DNA of 64,000 bases from Acidovorax sp. 107 (GTDB lineage Bacteria; Pseudomonadota; Gammaproteobacteria; Burkholderiales; Burkholderiaceae_C): contig NZ_QBTZ01000001.1 in the NCBI RefSeq assembly GCF_003058055.1, positions 4,296,001 through 4,360,000 of the forward strand, in the 5' to 3' direction. The notes under the pieces are model-generated. The model saw nothing but the letters and a program-made list of their open reading frames with translations, ran no database searches and was not told the DNA's origin. A program made the translations under genes and the position numbers. Below are positions 16,149 to 27,184 of this stretch, piece by piece (the stretch's first letter is position 1; every line of letters begins with the position of its first letter).

Positions 16149-17405
16149 ATGCTTGAAATGGCTATTCCTATCATTCCTGCTGCTGATGATGCGCCCGCTG
16201 TGGTGCGCGACATCCAGCATTACATGCGCCCGGGCCTGCTGCAGCTGCCCAGCCTGCCGCCGCTGTCGCTGTACGTGCACCTGCCCTGGTGCCTCAAGAA
16301 GTGCCCGTACTGCGACTTCAACTCGCATGAATTCCGCGCGGGTGCCAGCACCGGCGGCGAGGTGCCCGAGCAGCGCTACATCGACGCCCTGATGGCCGAC
16401 CTGGAGGCTGCGCTGCCCTTGGTCTGGGGGCGGTCCGTGCACAGCATCTTCATCGGCGGTGGCACGCCCAGCCTGTTCTCGCCCGCAGCCATCGACCGGC
16501 TGATCGGCGACATTCGCGCCCGCCTGCGGCTGGAGCCCGATTGCGAGATCACGATGGAGGCGAATCCCGGCACGTTCGAGAAAGACCGGTTTCGCGCCTT
16601 CCGTGCGGCGGGCGTTACCCGCCTGTCGGTGGGGGTGCAGAGCTTCAATGACCAGCACCTGAAGGCCCTGGGCCGCGTGCACGACCGCGCCCAGGCGATG
16701 GCGGCGGTGGAGGAGGCCGCTGCGTCCTTCGACACCTTCAACCTTGACATCATGTACGCCCTGCCGGGCCAGACGCTGCCAGAGCTGGAGCAGGACCTGC
16801 AGACCGCGCTGGCGTTCAAGCCGCCGCACATCTCCATCTACCACCTCACCATCGAGCCCAACACCTACTTCGCCAAGTTCCCCCCGGCCATCCCCGAGGA
16901 CGACCAGGCATACGCCATGCTCGACCGCATCACCGAGATGACGGGCCAGGCGGGGATGGCACGGTACGAGATTTCTGCCTATGCCCAGCCGGGCCACCAG
17001 TGTTTTCACAACACCAACTACTGGCAGTTTGGCGACTACCTGGGCATCGGCGCGGGTGCGCACAGCAAGCTCAGCTTTGCCCACCGCGTGGTGCGGCAGG
17101 TACGCTTTCGGGACCCGGCGCGCTACATGGACAACGCCCTGGCCGGCCATGCCGTGGCACAGGACGACGAGGTGCGCCGCGCCGATCTGCCTTTTGAATA
17201 CATGCTCAACGCCCTGCGTTTGCGCGAGGGCTTTGCGCTGCAGGACTTCATGGCACGAACGGGCCTGCCCGTCACTGCCATCGCCAAGGGTCTGGAGGCC
17301 GCCGAGCGCAAGGGCCTGATAGAGCGCGACATGGCGCGCGTGCGGCCGACGGAGCGGGGCTTTGACTTTCTGAGCGATCTGCAGGAATTGTTTCTGGTGG
17401 ACTGA
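16149..17405 (+). CDS. hemW: HemW, radical-SAM heme chaperone
   Basis: HemW (formerly annotated as oxygen-independent coproporphyrinogen oxidase) binds heme and a 4Fe-4S cluster. The 418 residues carry WCLKKCPYCDFNSHEF with the CxxxCxxC cluster motif (Cys48, Cys52, Cys55), IFIGGGTPSLFSP, MEANPGTFE, RLSVGVQSFNDQHLKALGR and HNTNYW, which is the HemW-type motif rather than HemN. ATG 16149 is used; ATG 16158 three codons later is equally possible, and neither has a strong ribosome-binding site. Confidence 0.93.
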   Translation: MLEMAIPIIPAADDAPAVVRDIQHYMRPGLLQLPSLPPLSLYVHLPWCLKKCPYCDFNSHEFRAGASTGGEVPEQRYIDALMADLEAALPLVWGRSVHSIFIGGGTPSLFSPAAIDRLIGDIRARLRLEPDCEITMEANPGTFEKDRFRAFRAAGVTRLSVGVQSFNDQHLKALGRVHDRAQAMAAVEEAAASFDTFNLDIMYALPGQTLPELEQDLQTALAFKPPHISIYHLTIEPNTYFAKFPPAIPEDDQAYAMLDRITEMTGQAGMARYEISAYAQPGHQCFHNTNYWQFGDYLGIGAGAHSKLSFAHRVVRQVRFRDPARYMDNALAGHAVAQDDEVRRADLPFEYMLNALRLREGFALQDFMARTGLPVTAIAKGLEAAERKGLIERDMARVRPTERGFDFLSDLQELFLVD

Positions 17406-17442
17406 CCGGGTCCCTCAGGCCAATCTGCAGCGTGCGGCGAGC

Positions 17443-17775
17443 TCAACCGCACTTTGCCGCAAGGATGCGGCCGTTGCCATCCACTTCCAGGTTCAGCCGC
17501 TGGGTGTCGTACTCCTTGGTGATGATCTGCCCTGGGCGCAGGATGCGCGCGGTCTGGGCGCCCGAGCGTTGCCGCGCTGACTCCACCACCGACGCCGTGC
17601 CGTTTTGCCCCACCGCAAACTGTGCGGGCTGGGCGTTGCACATGCCTCCGGGCGTCGCGGCCGCAGGTGCCTGGCCGGCGGGTGATGCCGGTGTTTGTCC
17701 GTAGCCCGCGCAACCGGTGACGGCGGCTCCCAGGGCCAGGCAGCAGGCAAGGGCAAAAGGGGGGGCTTTCTTCAT
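17443..17775 (-). CDS. I78-family peptidase inhibitor-like lipoprotein
   Basis: A 110-residue lipoprotein precursor. MKKAPPFALACCLALGAAVTGC ends in lipobox VTGC (Cys22), and AGGAG precedes ATG 17775; the longer frame upstream has no start signal. The C-terminal block ARILRPGQIITKEYDTQRLNLEVDGNGRILAAKCG matches the I78 inhibitor signature (PG...D..RLN...D..G.I....CG). Members are thought to inhibit serine proteases in the envelope. It is divergent from a PAS-GGDEF gene, and a perfect FNR/ANR box lies between them. Confidence 0.86.
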   Translation of the reverse strand: MKKAPPFALACCLALGAAVTGCAGYGQTPASPAGQAPAAATPGGMCNAQPAQFAVGQNGTASVVESARQRSGAQTARILRPGQIITKEYDTQRLNLEVDGNGRILAAKCG

Positions 17776-17902
17776 GCGACAGGCTCCTGAATGCGAAACG
17801 CCCACCATAGCGGAACGCTGGCGTGTTGAGCGGTGGGTTGCGGTAAGGACCGGTTTCCAGCCGTAACGGAGATGCCCCCGGTCGTACGGGTGCTGGCTTT
17901 TC

Positions 17903-17916
17903 TTGATGCGCATCAA
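17903..17916. promoter_or_regulatory. Perfect FNR/ANR-type operator
   Basis: TTGATGCGCATCAA is an exact TTGAT-N4-ATCAA palindrome, the consensus of FNR/ANR oxygen sensors. It lies 127 bp before the I78 lipoprotein start and 191 bp before the GGDEF start in a 332-bp divergent region (17776-18107) that holds no other gene. Confidence 0.75.
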
Positions 17917-18107
17917 GCACCTGTGGTGCTGATGCAACACAACGTACCGCCGTGGGCCGGAGCGGGGCGCTGAGATGGTTTCTGGCGGGGTCGGCTCCGC
18001 ACAATCAAGCGGCCCGTGTAGCGCACCGGTGGTGGCAACCCCCTCGCCATCGGGGCCAATGTGTTGCTCGGGTTTGTGTTGACCGTGACTTATCGAACCT
18101 CCTGACC

Positions 18108-19859
18108 ATGCCTGAAGATTCCCGCCTTCGCCTCATCCGTGCCTTGGGGGACACCCTGGACGGTTTGGACGTGGCCCTGTGTGCGTTCGATGAAGCTGAC
18201 TGCACCATTGCCTGGAACAGCACCTTCTTCAAGTTCTTTCCGGAGCACGCGGGGCATGTGTATGTTGGCGAGCCCTACGAGGCCAATCTGCGCCGCTTCT
18301 ACCACCAGCGGCTTGATGCGCAGGAGCTGCCCAACATCGAGCGCTACATCACGGCCGGCGTAGAGCGCCACCGGGCGCAGACGCGTCCCTACAAGTTCGA
18401 GCACCGGGGGCTGCGTGTTCATGTGTCGTCGTTGCCCATCGAAGGGGTGGGGCGGGTGCGCGTGTGGCGTGCCGAGGCACTTTCAGTCACCAACGCCCCC
18501 GTTGTCGATGCCGCGCCGGCGGGCCCCGACATCCATGAGCCGGGCTACCTGCGCAGTCCGGTGATCGAAAGCACCGAACTGTTCGACCGCATCCCTGATG
18601 GGCTGATGATCTGCGCCGAAGATCAGCGCATTCAATGGGTGAACCAGCCCTTCATGCTGATGTACGGTCTGTCGGACCGTACTGCTGCCGTGGGCCAGGC
18701 ATTTGATGAGGTGTACCGCCACGCATGGTCTGTCGCGGGCGAGGGCGACATGGCGCCGTTCTACGACGGCCTGTCTACTTTGCAAGAGCACATGCGTTTT
18801 GCCGGGGCTCCGTTTGAGGTGCCCCTGCCCCGCAGTCGCTGGAGCCGCGTTATTGCCAAGCAGGGCATCGACGGCACCGTGTTCTACGCCCATGTGGACA
18901 TCACCGAACTCAAGCGCCAGCAGCGCTTGCTGGCACTGGCCGAACGCAGTGCCCGCGACAGCGAGGCGCAGCTGCGCGAGAAATCCATCTTGCTCGAAGC
19001 CACGCTGGAGCACATGGACCAGGGCGTTGCAAAGATCAGTGCCTCCGGCGTGGTCGAACTGTGCAACCGCCGCGCGCTGGAACTGCTGGAGCTGCCCGCC
19101 GAACTGATGGCATCCAAACCCACGCTGGTGAACGTGCTGGCCTACCTGCGCGCGCGGGGCGAGTTCCACGGAGCCTCCCAGGATATCCAGGACATGCTGC
19201 TGCACAGCAATGGCGGGCTCGATCAACATCAGGTGTATGACCGCCCCCGGCCCGATGGCCGCATCCTGGAGGTTCAGACCGTGCCCATCAAGGGCGGCGG
19301 CGCGTTGCGTACCTTCACCGATGTCACCCAGCGCAAGCAGGCCGAGCTGCAGATCCGCCACGTCGCAGAGCACGACGGCCTGACGGGCTTGCTCAACCGC
19401 ACCGCCTTCTTGCAGGCGCTGCAGGCAGCCGCCACCGATGTGCATCGCCTGGGCCGAGGTTTTGCCGTGTTGTATGTGGATCTGGACGGGTTCAAACCCG
19501 TCAACGACCGCTACGGGCACGCGGTGGGCGACCAGTTGCTGATGTGGGTGGCCCGGCAACTGACACAGGCCGCGCGCGAGGATGACGTGGTGGCGCGGCT
19601 GGGCGGTGACGAGTTTGCGCTGCTGCAACGGGGGGTATCCGACCGCGAAAGCGCCCACCGCCTGGCCGACCGCTTGGTGCAGGCCCTGGGTCAGCCCACC
19701 GAGATCGAAGCGCACGCCCTGCAGATCGGGGCGTCCGTCGGCATTGTTCTGTCTCCCAGCGACGGCACCGAGGCCGAAGAACTCCTGCGCAAGGCCGATT
19801 CCGCGATGTATCTGGCCAAAGCCACCGGAAGGGGCTGCGCGCGGATCTATGGCACCTGA
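18108..19859 (+). CDS. PAS-domain diguanylate cyclase (GGDEF)
   Basis: A 583-residue cytoplasmic sensor and c-di-GMP synthase. The N-terminal part resembles PAS-7 type domains (about 10-125, 150-270 and 290-410; for example MICAEDQRIQWVNQPFMLMYG and HMDQGVAKISASGVVELCN). The C-terminal cyclase domain begins at HDGLTGLLNRTAF and has GGDEF at 499-503, with an inhibitory I-site REDD at 490-493 exactly five residues earlier. No membrane segment is visible. ATG 18108 is the first reasonable start. Control by oxygen through the upstream FNR box is inferred. Confidence 0.92.
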   Translation: MPEDSRLRLIRALGDTLDGLDVALCAFDEADCTIAWNSTFFKFFPEHAGHVYVGEPYEANLRRFYHQRLDAQELPNIERYITAGVERHRAQTRPYKFEHRGLRVHVSSLPIEGVGRVRVWRAEALSVTNAPVVDAAPAGPDIHEPGYLRSPVIESTELFDRIPDGLMICAEDQRIQWVNQPFMLMYGLSDRTAAVGQAFDEVYRHAWSVAGEGDMAPFYDGLSTLQEHMRFAGAPFEVPLPRSRWSRVIAKQGIDGTVFYAHVDITELKRQQRLLALAERSARDSEAQLREKSILLEATLEHMDQGVAKISASGVVELCNRRALELLELPAELMASKPTLVNVLAYLRARGEFHGASQDIQDMLLHSNGGLDQHQVYDRPRPDGRILEVQTVPIKGGGALRTFTDVTQRKQAELQIRHVAEHDGLTGLLNRTAFLQALQAAATDVHRLGRGFAVLYVDLDGFKPVNDRYGHAVGDQLLMWVARQLTQAAREDDVVARLGGDEFALLQRGVSDRESAHRLADRLVQALGQPTEIEAHALQIGASVGIVLSPSDGTEAEELLRKADSAMYLAKATGRGCARIYGT

Positions 19860-20303
19860 GTTGAGAGCCGGGGTGCTATGGTGATTGCTGTGCGGCTGAA
19901 TAGGCTGGGTCCATACGCCGCAGCGCTGATCGTCTGCGTGGCTCATGCGTGCAGGGCGCGAGAGGAATCGGCCTCGTCCTACACGCCTATGCCGAGCCCC
20001 GTTCTAACATCCGCCTGTCGATACCCCTCGACATCCCTCCCGCTTGCATCGCGCAAGTGTTCAGCCCGCAAGTTGCGGGCTTTTTTTTGCCACACGCCGC
20101 GAGGAATCCTCTGCTCGAATTGATCGGAGAGTGTGCGTCACGGAGCTGAGCGGAGCGGGTGCTTAGTGGGGATGGCCGAAAAGAGCGACCGCACTGTAAG
20201 CCCTTTGCTGCGGAGCAAGGCCCCGGAGCCCATCTGTTGGCACCATAGCGGGTATCGGTGATGCCGTCATCACCCAGCCATCGCAGCGCGCTACACAACA
20301 AGA
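19860..20303. other. Intergenic region with terminator only
   Basis: A 444-bp gap between the GGDEF gene and a 57-residue ORF. Apart from the terminator at 20064-20088 no gene or RNA family is recognised. The stretch before the terminator (about 19900-20060) might be a small RNA but shows no identifiable structure. Confidence 0.4.
20064..20088 (+). terminator. Intrinsic terminator
   Basis: GCCCGC / GCGGGC stem, AAGTT loop and eight T on the plus strand. It lies 205 bp downstream of the GGDEF stop codon and so may end that transcript or a small RNA. Confidence 0.85.
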
Positions 20304-20477
20304 ATGATTCTGTACAAACCCGGCACGCAATTTCTCTACAAGGGTCGCACGGTCAGTGTGGACTACGTCATCATCAAACGCACTGGTCTGTGGATCCGGC
20401 TGGCACAGACCGAAGAAGTGTGCCGCCCCGAAGATTTGATCCCGATTGCGCCCCAGTCGATGGGCTTGGCCAGGTAA
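20304..20477 (+). CDS. Small 57-residue conserved-looking hypothetical protein
   Basis: MILYKPGTQFLYKGRTVSVDYVIIKRTGLWIRLAQTEEV..., ending IAPQSMGLAR. The sequence is protein-like: an N-terminal beta-rich module with a FLYKGRTVSVDYVIIKR hairpin and a balanced composition, unlike shadow frames. It is too short for common length cut-offs. No clear Shine-Dalgarno box precedes it (CAACAAGA only). It may bind RNA or protein as a single small beta barrel, but no function is claimed. Confidence 0.6.
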   Translation: MILYKPGTQFLYKGRTVSVDYVIIKRTGLWIRLAQTEEVCRPEDLIPIAPQSMGLAR

Positions 20478-20525
20478 AGCGAGGCCGCTAGTGGCCCATC
20501 GCACCCAAGCAAACCGTCCAGGTCG

Positions 20526-20960
20526 TTACCTGAGCTGCTGGGATAGCCATAGCAGGCCCCAGACAATCGCCACCAATTGCACCAGATTGACCAACAACGC
20601 TGCCGAGTGCACGCGGCGAAAGTGCTGGATGGCACTGCTGCTGCTCGCTTCGATTTGGGCTCCCAGTTGCTGCATTGCCTGCAGCAAGTGCTTGCGCAAC
20701 AGCGCGACGACACAGGCATTGATCGCCACGCCGATGGCGAAGGGGTACCTGCCCCAGAGCGCGTAGCTGACCAAAGCACCCAGTGACGTCCAAAACGCCG
20801 CACGGTAGTACACGCTGAAAAACCCCCGAACGAACCGCGCGTCCAGTGGAGTGTCATGTTTCAGTGTGAGAAGGGGCAGACCACCCATCAAGAAATAGGC
20901 GGTGGTGACCAACAGGGCCACCGTGAAAAAGAACGAGGCGTAGATGGCAGGCGACAACAT
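20526..20960 (-). CDS. Putative membrane protein
   Basis: A 144-residue protein with hydrophobic stretches near 5-25 (AIYASFFFTVALLVTTAYFL), 57-90 (WTSLGALVSYALW and FAIGVAINACVVALL) and 125-140 (LVNLVQLVAIVWGLLWL), so about four membrane spans, with an amphipathic loop (HLLQAMQQLGAQIEASSSSAIQHFRRVH) between the last two. AGGGAG lies just upstream. ATG 20960 gives better spacing than the adjacent ATG 20963. Not recognised as a named family. Confidence 0.75.
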   Translation of the reverse strand: MLSPAIYASFFFTVALLVTTAYFLMGGLPLLTLKHDTPLDARFVRGFFSVYYRAAFWTSLGALVSYALWGRYPFAIGVAINACVVALLRKHLLQAMQQLGAQIEASSSSAIQHFRRVHSAALLVNLVQLVAIVWGLLWLSQQLR

Positions 20961-21181
20961 CATTCTCCCTGCGGAACTGTGGGCCACTGGCGGTAGTGGA
21001 CTGGCTCCGAATTTCTGCGTCCTGCCCATGGATGTGGCGAGGCTTGGGCAAACGACAGTCTACGGGGCCACTGCGTTCTTGTGAATCCGGTGGGGGGTAA
21101 GGCAGGGATTTCAGCAACAAGCAGGTTGCCGTGCCGGCCTTTGTGCACATTTCGCTGTCGAAAATGTGTGGGGCAAAGAAC

Positions 21182-21269
21182 TGGCGGAGACTGTGAGATT
21201 CGAACTCACGGACGGTTGCCCGTCGGCAGTTTTCAAGACTGCTGGTTTAAACCACTCACCCAAGTCTCC
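21182..21269 (-). tRNA. tRNA-Ser (anticodon TGA)
   Basis: An 88-nt minus-strand cloverleaf with the long variable arm of class II tRNAs (CCGACGGGCAACCGTCC region). The anticodon stem-loop is CAGTCTTGAAAACTG, the T-arm GAGTTCGAATCTC, the acceptor GGAGACT/AGTCTCC with G73, and CCA is encoded. Confidence 0.95.
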
Positions 21270-21288
21270 GGGAGGGAAGGCGCGAATT

Positions 21289-21972
21289 CTAGCCGACTGC
21301 GGGTGCTGATTTCTTTTGCAGCATGCCCCGGGTCTCGATGAACTTCACCACGTCGGCCACGCCCGCCAGGGTCTTGAGGTTGGTCATTACAAACGGCTTG
21401 AGGCCGTGGGCGTTGGTGCGCATGCGGGTCGTGTCGGCGTGCATCACCTCCAGGTTGGCGCCGACATGGGGGGCCAGGTCGGTCTTGTTGATGATGAACA
21501 GGTCGCTCTTGGTGATGCCGGGGCCGCCCTTGCGTGGGATTTTTTCGCCCGCTGCCACGTCGATGACGTAGATGGTGAGGTCGCTCAGTTCGGGGCTGAA
21601 GGTAGCGGCCAGGTTGTCGCCGCCGCTTTCGACGAACACGATGTCGGCGTTGGGGAATTCGCCCAGCATGCGGTCGATGGCTTCGAGGTTGATGGAGCAG
21701 TCTTCGCGGATGGCGGTGTGGGGGCAGCCGCCGGTTTCCACGCCCAGGATGCGCTCAGCGGGGAGGGCGCCGCTGACTGTGAGCAGGCGCTGGTCTTCCT
21801 TGGTGTAGATGTCGTTGGTGATGGCGATGAGGTCGTAGTCATCGCGCATGGTCTTGCACAGCATTTCCAGCAGCGTGGTCTTGCCGGAGCCTACGGGGCC
21901 GCCGATGCCCACGCGCAGGGGGGGCAGGTTTTTGGTGCGGTTGGGGATGTGGTGCAGGTTGCTGGTGGTCAT
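21289..21972 (-). CDS. ureG: Urease accessory GTPase UreG
   Basis: UreG is the GTPase that delivers nickel to apo-urease with UreF, UreD and UreE. The 227-residue protein has the P-loop [14 protein letters not shown] (Lys31), the metal-binding CPH motif in [14 protein letters not shown], and [15 protein letters not shown] and [10 protein letters not shown] nucleotide motifs. ATG 21972 is chosen; its start overlaps the ureF stop (ATGA), which indicates translational coupling. It is the last gene of the operon. A longer frame upstream overlaps ureF and is a shadow. Confidence 0.97.
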   Translation of the reverse strand: MTTSNLHHIPNRTKNLPPLRVGIGGPVGSGKTTLLEMLCKTMRDDYDLIAITNDIYTKEDQRLLTVSGALPAERILGVETGGCPHTAIREDCSINLEAIDRMLGEFPNADIVFVESGGDNLAATFSPELSDLTIYVIDVAAGEKIPRKGGPGITKSDLFIINKTDLAPHVGANLEVMHADTTRMRTNAHGLKPFVMTNLKTLAGVADVVKFIETRGMLQKKSAPAVG

Positions 21973-22679
21973 GATCGGAAGAGGCGGGAGTATTGGGTTT
22001 CGTGCTGGGCCGACAGGATGGCCAGCATGGGCGAGAAGGCCTGGCGTTCGCTGTCCATCAGGCCCACGGCGTGGTCGGCTGCGGCGGGGATCGCGTCGGC
22101 CAGCCGGGCCAGGATGCGCTGGCCTGCGCTTTGGCCCAGTTGCATGGATTTGAGGGCGGCCTGCACCATGTTCTCCGCCCAGCCGAAAGCGTAGGCCAGC
22201 AGGACGTCGCGAACGGGCGCCTGGGTGTTGGAGGCGGCCAGTGCGAATGCCACAGGGTAGGTGGGGGGCAATGCGGCCAGGTGGCGCACGGCGGGCATCA
22301 AGGTCTCGTCGCCCTGGTTCTGATTGCGCAGCCAGTCGGCCATCGATCGGCCCATTTGCTCGGTCTGCAGGCGCAGCTCGCTCGTTTCGCGGGTGTGCAG
22401 CACCCAGTCGTTCAGTTCGCGCACATGTGCCCAGTCGGCGCGCCGCCACGCAACCACGGCCTTGGCGATGAGGGCCATGTCGCCCCGGGCTTGGGTGATA
22501 TGCAGTTGGTCCAGCAGCCAGTCGCCCACGGCGGCTTCGCTGGCCAGGCCCGCGTTTTCAATGGCGCTTTCCAGCCCCTCGGAGTACGAGAACCCGCCCA
22601 CGGGCAGCGCGGGCGAGGCCAGCCACATCAGCTGCAAGAAGCTGGCGGCGGGCAGGGGCTTGGGGCGGTCCAGGCGCAT
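21969..22679 (-). CDS. ureF: Urease accessory protein UreF
   Basis: A 236-residue all-helical accessory protein that bridges UreD and UreG in the urease activation complex. [25 protein letters not shown] near the N-terminus is the UreF signature, and the C-terminus [16 protein letters not shown]...[10 protein letters not shown] is typical. It begins 11 bp after ureE and overlaps ureG by 4 bp. Confidence 0.95.
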   Translation of the reverse strand: MRLDRPKPLPAASFLQLMWLASPALPVGGFSYSEGLESAIENAGLASEAAVGDWLLDQLHITQARGDMALIAKAVVAWRRADWAHVRELNDWVLHTRETSELRLQTEQMGRSMADWLRNQNQGDETLMPAVRHLAALPPTYPVAFALAASNTQAPVRDVLLAYAFGWAENMVQAALKSMQLGQSAGQRILARLADAIPAAADHAVGLMDSERQAFSPMLAILSAQHETQYSRLFRS

Positions 22680-22690
22680 GGAGCGGGGAG

Positions 22691-23368
22691 TCAGTGGTCG
22701 TGGTTGCAGTCAGGGCCGTGTACATGCCCCTGGGCCACCACGGGGATGGAAACGGTGCGCCCCCGCGCCGGGGCTGTGGCGGGCGCAGCTGCATGGCTGT
22801 GTTCGTGGGCATGCCCGTAATCGCGGGTATGGTCATGGTCATGTGAGTGGCCATGGCCGTGACCGTGGTGATGGTCGTGTCCATGTCCCCCATGGCTGTG
22901 TCCACCACCATGCCCCGATGCGTAGGCACCACCTTCGGGCTCAAACGCCAGGTGCTGCTCGGTCACGATCAGGTGCATGGCGCGCAGCATGTCGGCCAGC
23001 ACGTGGTCGGGTTCGATCTTGAGGTGGTCGGGTTGCAGCTCGATGGGCACATGGCGGTTGCCCAGGTGGTAGGCGGCGCGGGTCAGGTCAAACGCAGTGC
23101 CGTGGCTGCTGCAGTGCGTGATGACCAGCACGGGCTGCGGCGCCGCAACCACGCGCACCATGGAGCCGTCTTCGGCCACCAGCACATCGCCGCCGCGCAC
23201 CAGCGTGCCGCGCGGCAAGAAGATGCCCAGCTCGCGCCCCGCTGAGTCGGTGGCCGCAAAGCGGCTTTTCTGGCGCACGTCCCAGTCCAGCTCGATGGTG
23301 GTGGCGCGTTTGAGCAGTACGGGAGCGAGGCCTTGGCCTTGGGGGAGAAGTTTGGAGACCTGGATCAT
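22691..23368 (-). CDS. ureE: Urease nickel metallochaperone UreE
   Basis: A 225-residue nickel carrier. The first about 150 residues give the two-domain UreE fold (peptide-binding domain, then [33 protein letters not shown] with metal ligand histidines). The C-terminal about 75 residues are extremely His-rich ([20 protein letters not shown]..., with more than 20 His), which in other UreE proteins binds extra nickel. The DNA encoding the tail is locally repetitive. A GNAT gene lies between it and ureC. Confidence 0.95.
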   Translation of the reverse strand: MIQVSKLLPQGQGLAPVLLKRATTIELDWDVRQKSRFAATDSAGRELGIFLPRGTLVRGGDVLVAEDGSMVRVVAAPQPVLVITHCSSHGTAFDLTRAAYHLGNRHVPIELQPDHLKIEPDHVLADMLRAMHLIVTEQHLAFEPEGGAYASGHGGGHSHGGHGHDHHHGHGHGHSHDHDHTRDYGHAHEHSHAAAPATAPARGRTVSIPVVAQGHVHGPDCNHDH

Positions 23369-23443
23369 GGCAAGAGAGGATTACGGTGCCGGCAAGGCGA
23401 GGTCAACATTGTGGCCTTGGCTGCGGAGTGATACCCGCCGGCT

Positions 23444-23923
23444 CTACAGCGCACGGCTCATGTACCGGCTGTGGGGGTCGAGCTGGTAGCTGCCGAACGG
23501 CACGCAGTCGGTAAAGCCGTAGCGCAGGTAGAGCTGGTGAGCGGGTTCAAAGAAGGGCTGGGTGCCCGTTTCCAGGCTGATGCGCTGGTAGCCCAGGTCC
23601 ACCGCCTGGCCCAGGATGTGTTCCAGCACTGCGCGGCCCACACCCTGGCCCCGCACGCTGGCTGCGGTGCGCATGGACTTGAGTTCGGCATGTTCGGCGT
23701 CCAGGTGCTTGAGCGCGCCGGTACCCACCAGCTCGCCATCGCCCCGCCAGGCTGTCCAGAAACGGATCTCGGGCTGGCGCAACTGCGCCATGTCGAGCGC
23801 GTGCACGCTCTCGGGTGGCGAAGTGGCATGCATGTCTTTCAGATGCTCCTGCATGAAGGCTTCGATGCGTGGATCGGTCAGGTCGTCCAGGTGGATCCGC
23901 AGGTCTTGCAGCAAGGCGTTCAT
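23444..23923 (-). CDS. GNAT-family N-acetyltransferase
   Basis: A 159-residue acetyltransferase with the acetyl-CoA motif MRTAASVRGQGVGRAVLEHIL (R/Q-x-x-G-x-G/A at RGQGVG) and the C-terminal ETGTQPFFEPAHQLYLRYGFTDCVPFGSY typical of YjhQ/PA4866-like GNATs. It starts 11 bp after ureC, so it is co-transcribed within the urease operon although it is not a known urease factor. The substrate is unknown. Confidence 0.9.
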   Translation of the reverse strand: MNALLQDLRIHLDDLTDPRIEAFMQEHLKDMHATSPPESVHALDMAQLRQPEIRFWTAWRGDGELVGTGALKHLDAEHAELKSMRTAASVRGQGVGRAVLEHILGQAVDLGYQRISLETGTQPFFEPAHQLYLRYGFTDCVPFGSYQLDPHSRYMSRAL

Positions 23924-23934
23924 GGGCCGCGACC

Positions 23935-25653
<1,719 letters not shown>

Positions 25654-25692
25654 GGGTGGGGTGCTCCGTGAGAACGGTTTACTCTATTTTTG

Positions 25693-25729
25693 ATAGCTGC
25701 TTGGGCAATGAATACCGGCGCTATCTGCC
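25693..25729 (+). repeat. 37-bp dispersed repeat, copy 2
   Basis: ATAGCTGCTTGGG-N12-GCGCTATCTGCC in the ureB-ureC gap; a degenerate member with the same spacing. Confidence 0.7.
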
Positions 25730-25746
25730 TATTTGGCTTGAAGTTT

Positions 25747-26052
25747 CTACAGCGCGCCCTGCGTCAGGCCCTGGAAGCCGAACACGCGGCGCTCGCCCGC
25801 GTAGTCCACCAGTTCCACGGTGCGCTCCTGGCCGGGCTCAAAGCGCACGGCGGTGCCCGACGCAATGTTCAGCCGCATGCCGCGTGCAGCGGTGCGGTCG
25901 AAGCCCAGGGCGTTGTTGGTCTCGGCAAAGTGGTAGTGCGAGCCGACCTGGATGGGCCGGTCGCCGGTGTTGCGCACCACCAGCGTCAGGGTGCGGCGGC
26001 CGGTGTTGAGCAGGTGTTCACCGGGTTCGGTGAAAAGTTCGCCGGGGATCAT
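25747..26052 (-). CDS. ureB: Urease beta subunit
   Basis: The 101-residue structural subunit [26 protein letters not shown]... contains [28 protein letters not shown], the conserved UreB core. ATG 26052 is preceded by GGAG at the proper spacing; the longer frame upstream is a shadow of ureJ. It lies between ureJ and ureC. Confidence 0.97.
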   Translation of the reverse strand: MIPGELFTEPGEHLLNTGRRTLTLVVRNTGDRPIQVGSHYHFAETNNALGFDRTAARGMRLNIASGTAVRFEPGQERTVELVDYAGERRVFGFQGLTQGAL

Positions 26053-26074
26053 GATGGCTCCTTGGTGTGAATGC

Positions 26075-26689
26075 TCAGGCCATCTGCGCCAGCAGCGCGC
26101 CACCGAACGCAGCCACGCCAGCACCCGCTGCGCGGGCCAGCCACACATGGCGGTAGCGCAGCGCCCAGCCCGCCCCCAGGCCTGCGCTGTGCAGCAGCAC
26201 GGTAGCGGTCAGCATGCCCGCCAGGGTCAACCAGGCGCTGTCGCTGCCCGCCAGTTCATAGCCGTGGGCCACACCGTGGAAGACGGCAAACACGCCCACA
26301 CCCAGCGCCGCCACCAGCCCGGGCACGCGCAGGCGCGACACGACCAGCAGGCCGGTGACCAGCAGCGACGCAGCAATCATCGGCTCCACCGCTGGCAGCG
26401 CCACGCCCTGCAGGCCCAGCACGGCGCCCACCAGCAACATGGCGGCAAAACCCACGGGGCCCCACAGCAGGTCGCGCCCGGCGCTGCGCGCGGCCAGGGC
26501 GCTCCACAGGCCCACGGCCACCATGGCGGCCAGGTGGTCCAGACCGAACAGGGGGTGGGCAAAGCCGCTCAGAAAACTGTTGTGGATGTGCGATTCAGCA
26601 CCGGTATGGGCGCTAGCGCCGGTGCTGATTGCGCTGGCAGCTATGAAAAGAAGAGCGGCTGTGTGGCGGTGTGAGAGTGCGATGCGCAT
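26075..26689 (-). CDS. ureJ: HupE/UreJ-type membrane protein, probable nickel permease
   Basis: A 204-residue membrane protein of the HupE/UreJ family, thought to import nickel. A signal peptide (about 1-27, ending ASA) is followed by [29 protein letters not shown], the family histidine motif HPLxGxDHLxAM, and about six membrane segments, with [16 protein letters not shown] as a second histidine motif. It lies between ureA and ureB as in many proteobacterial clusters. Unusually, codons about 16-28 of the signal peptide are a copy of the 37-bp dispersed repeat. Confidence 0.92.
   Translation of the reverse strand: MRIALSHRHTAALLFIAASAISTGASAHTGAESHIHNSFLSGFAHPLFGLDHLAAMVAVGLWSALAARSAGRDLLWGPVGFAAMLLVGAVLGLQGVALPAVEPMIAASLLVTGLLVVSRLRVPGLVAALGVGVFAVFHGVAHGYELAGSDSAWLTLAGMLTATVLLHSAGLGAGWALRYRHVWLARAAGAGVAAFGGALLAQMA
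26608..26644 (-). repeat. 37-bp dispersed repeat, copy 3, inside ureJ
   Basis: Minus strand: ATAGCTGCCAGCG-N12-GCGCTAGCGCCC. The outer arms match copy 6 at all but one base. It encodes the [12 protein letters not shown] part of the UreJ signal peptide. Confidence 0.8.
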
Positions 26690-26731
26690 GGGGGCTCCAC
26701 AGAGAGAAGGGGGAGTAGAAGATAGAAGGGG

Positions 26732-27034
<303 letters not shown>

Positions 27035-27184
27035 GTCGTTGTGCTTTAGGTAAGGAGGGTTGGGCTCGTGTGGCAGGTTGTCCTGGCCGGGCGGTCAGGA
27101 GGACAGCGGATTCATCATAGGCAGCAAGCCCCGTGCCCGCCATACGCCAGAGGGCGAAGATGTATTAGACGTGCAGGCAACCCG

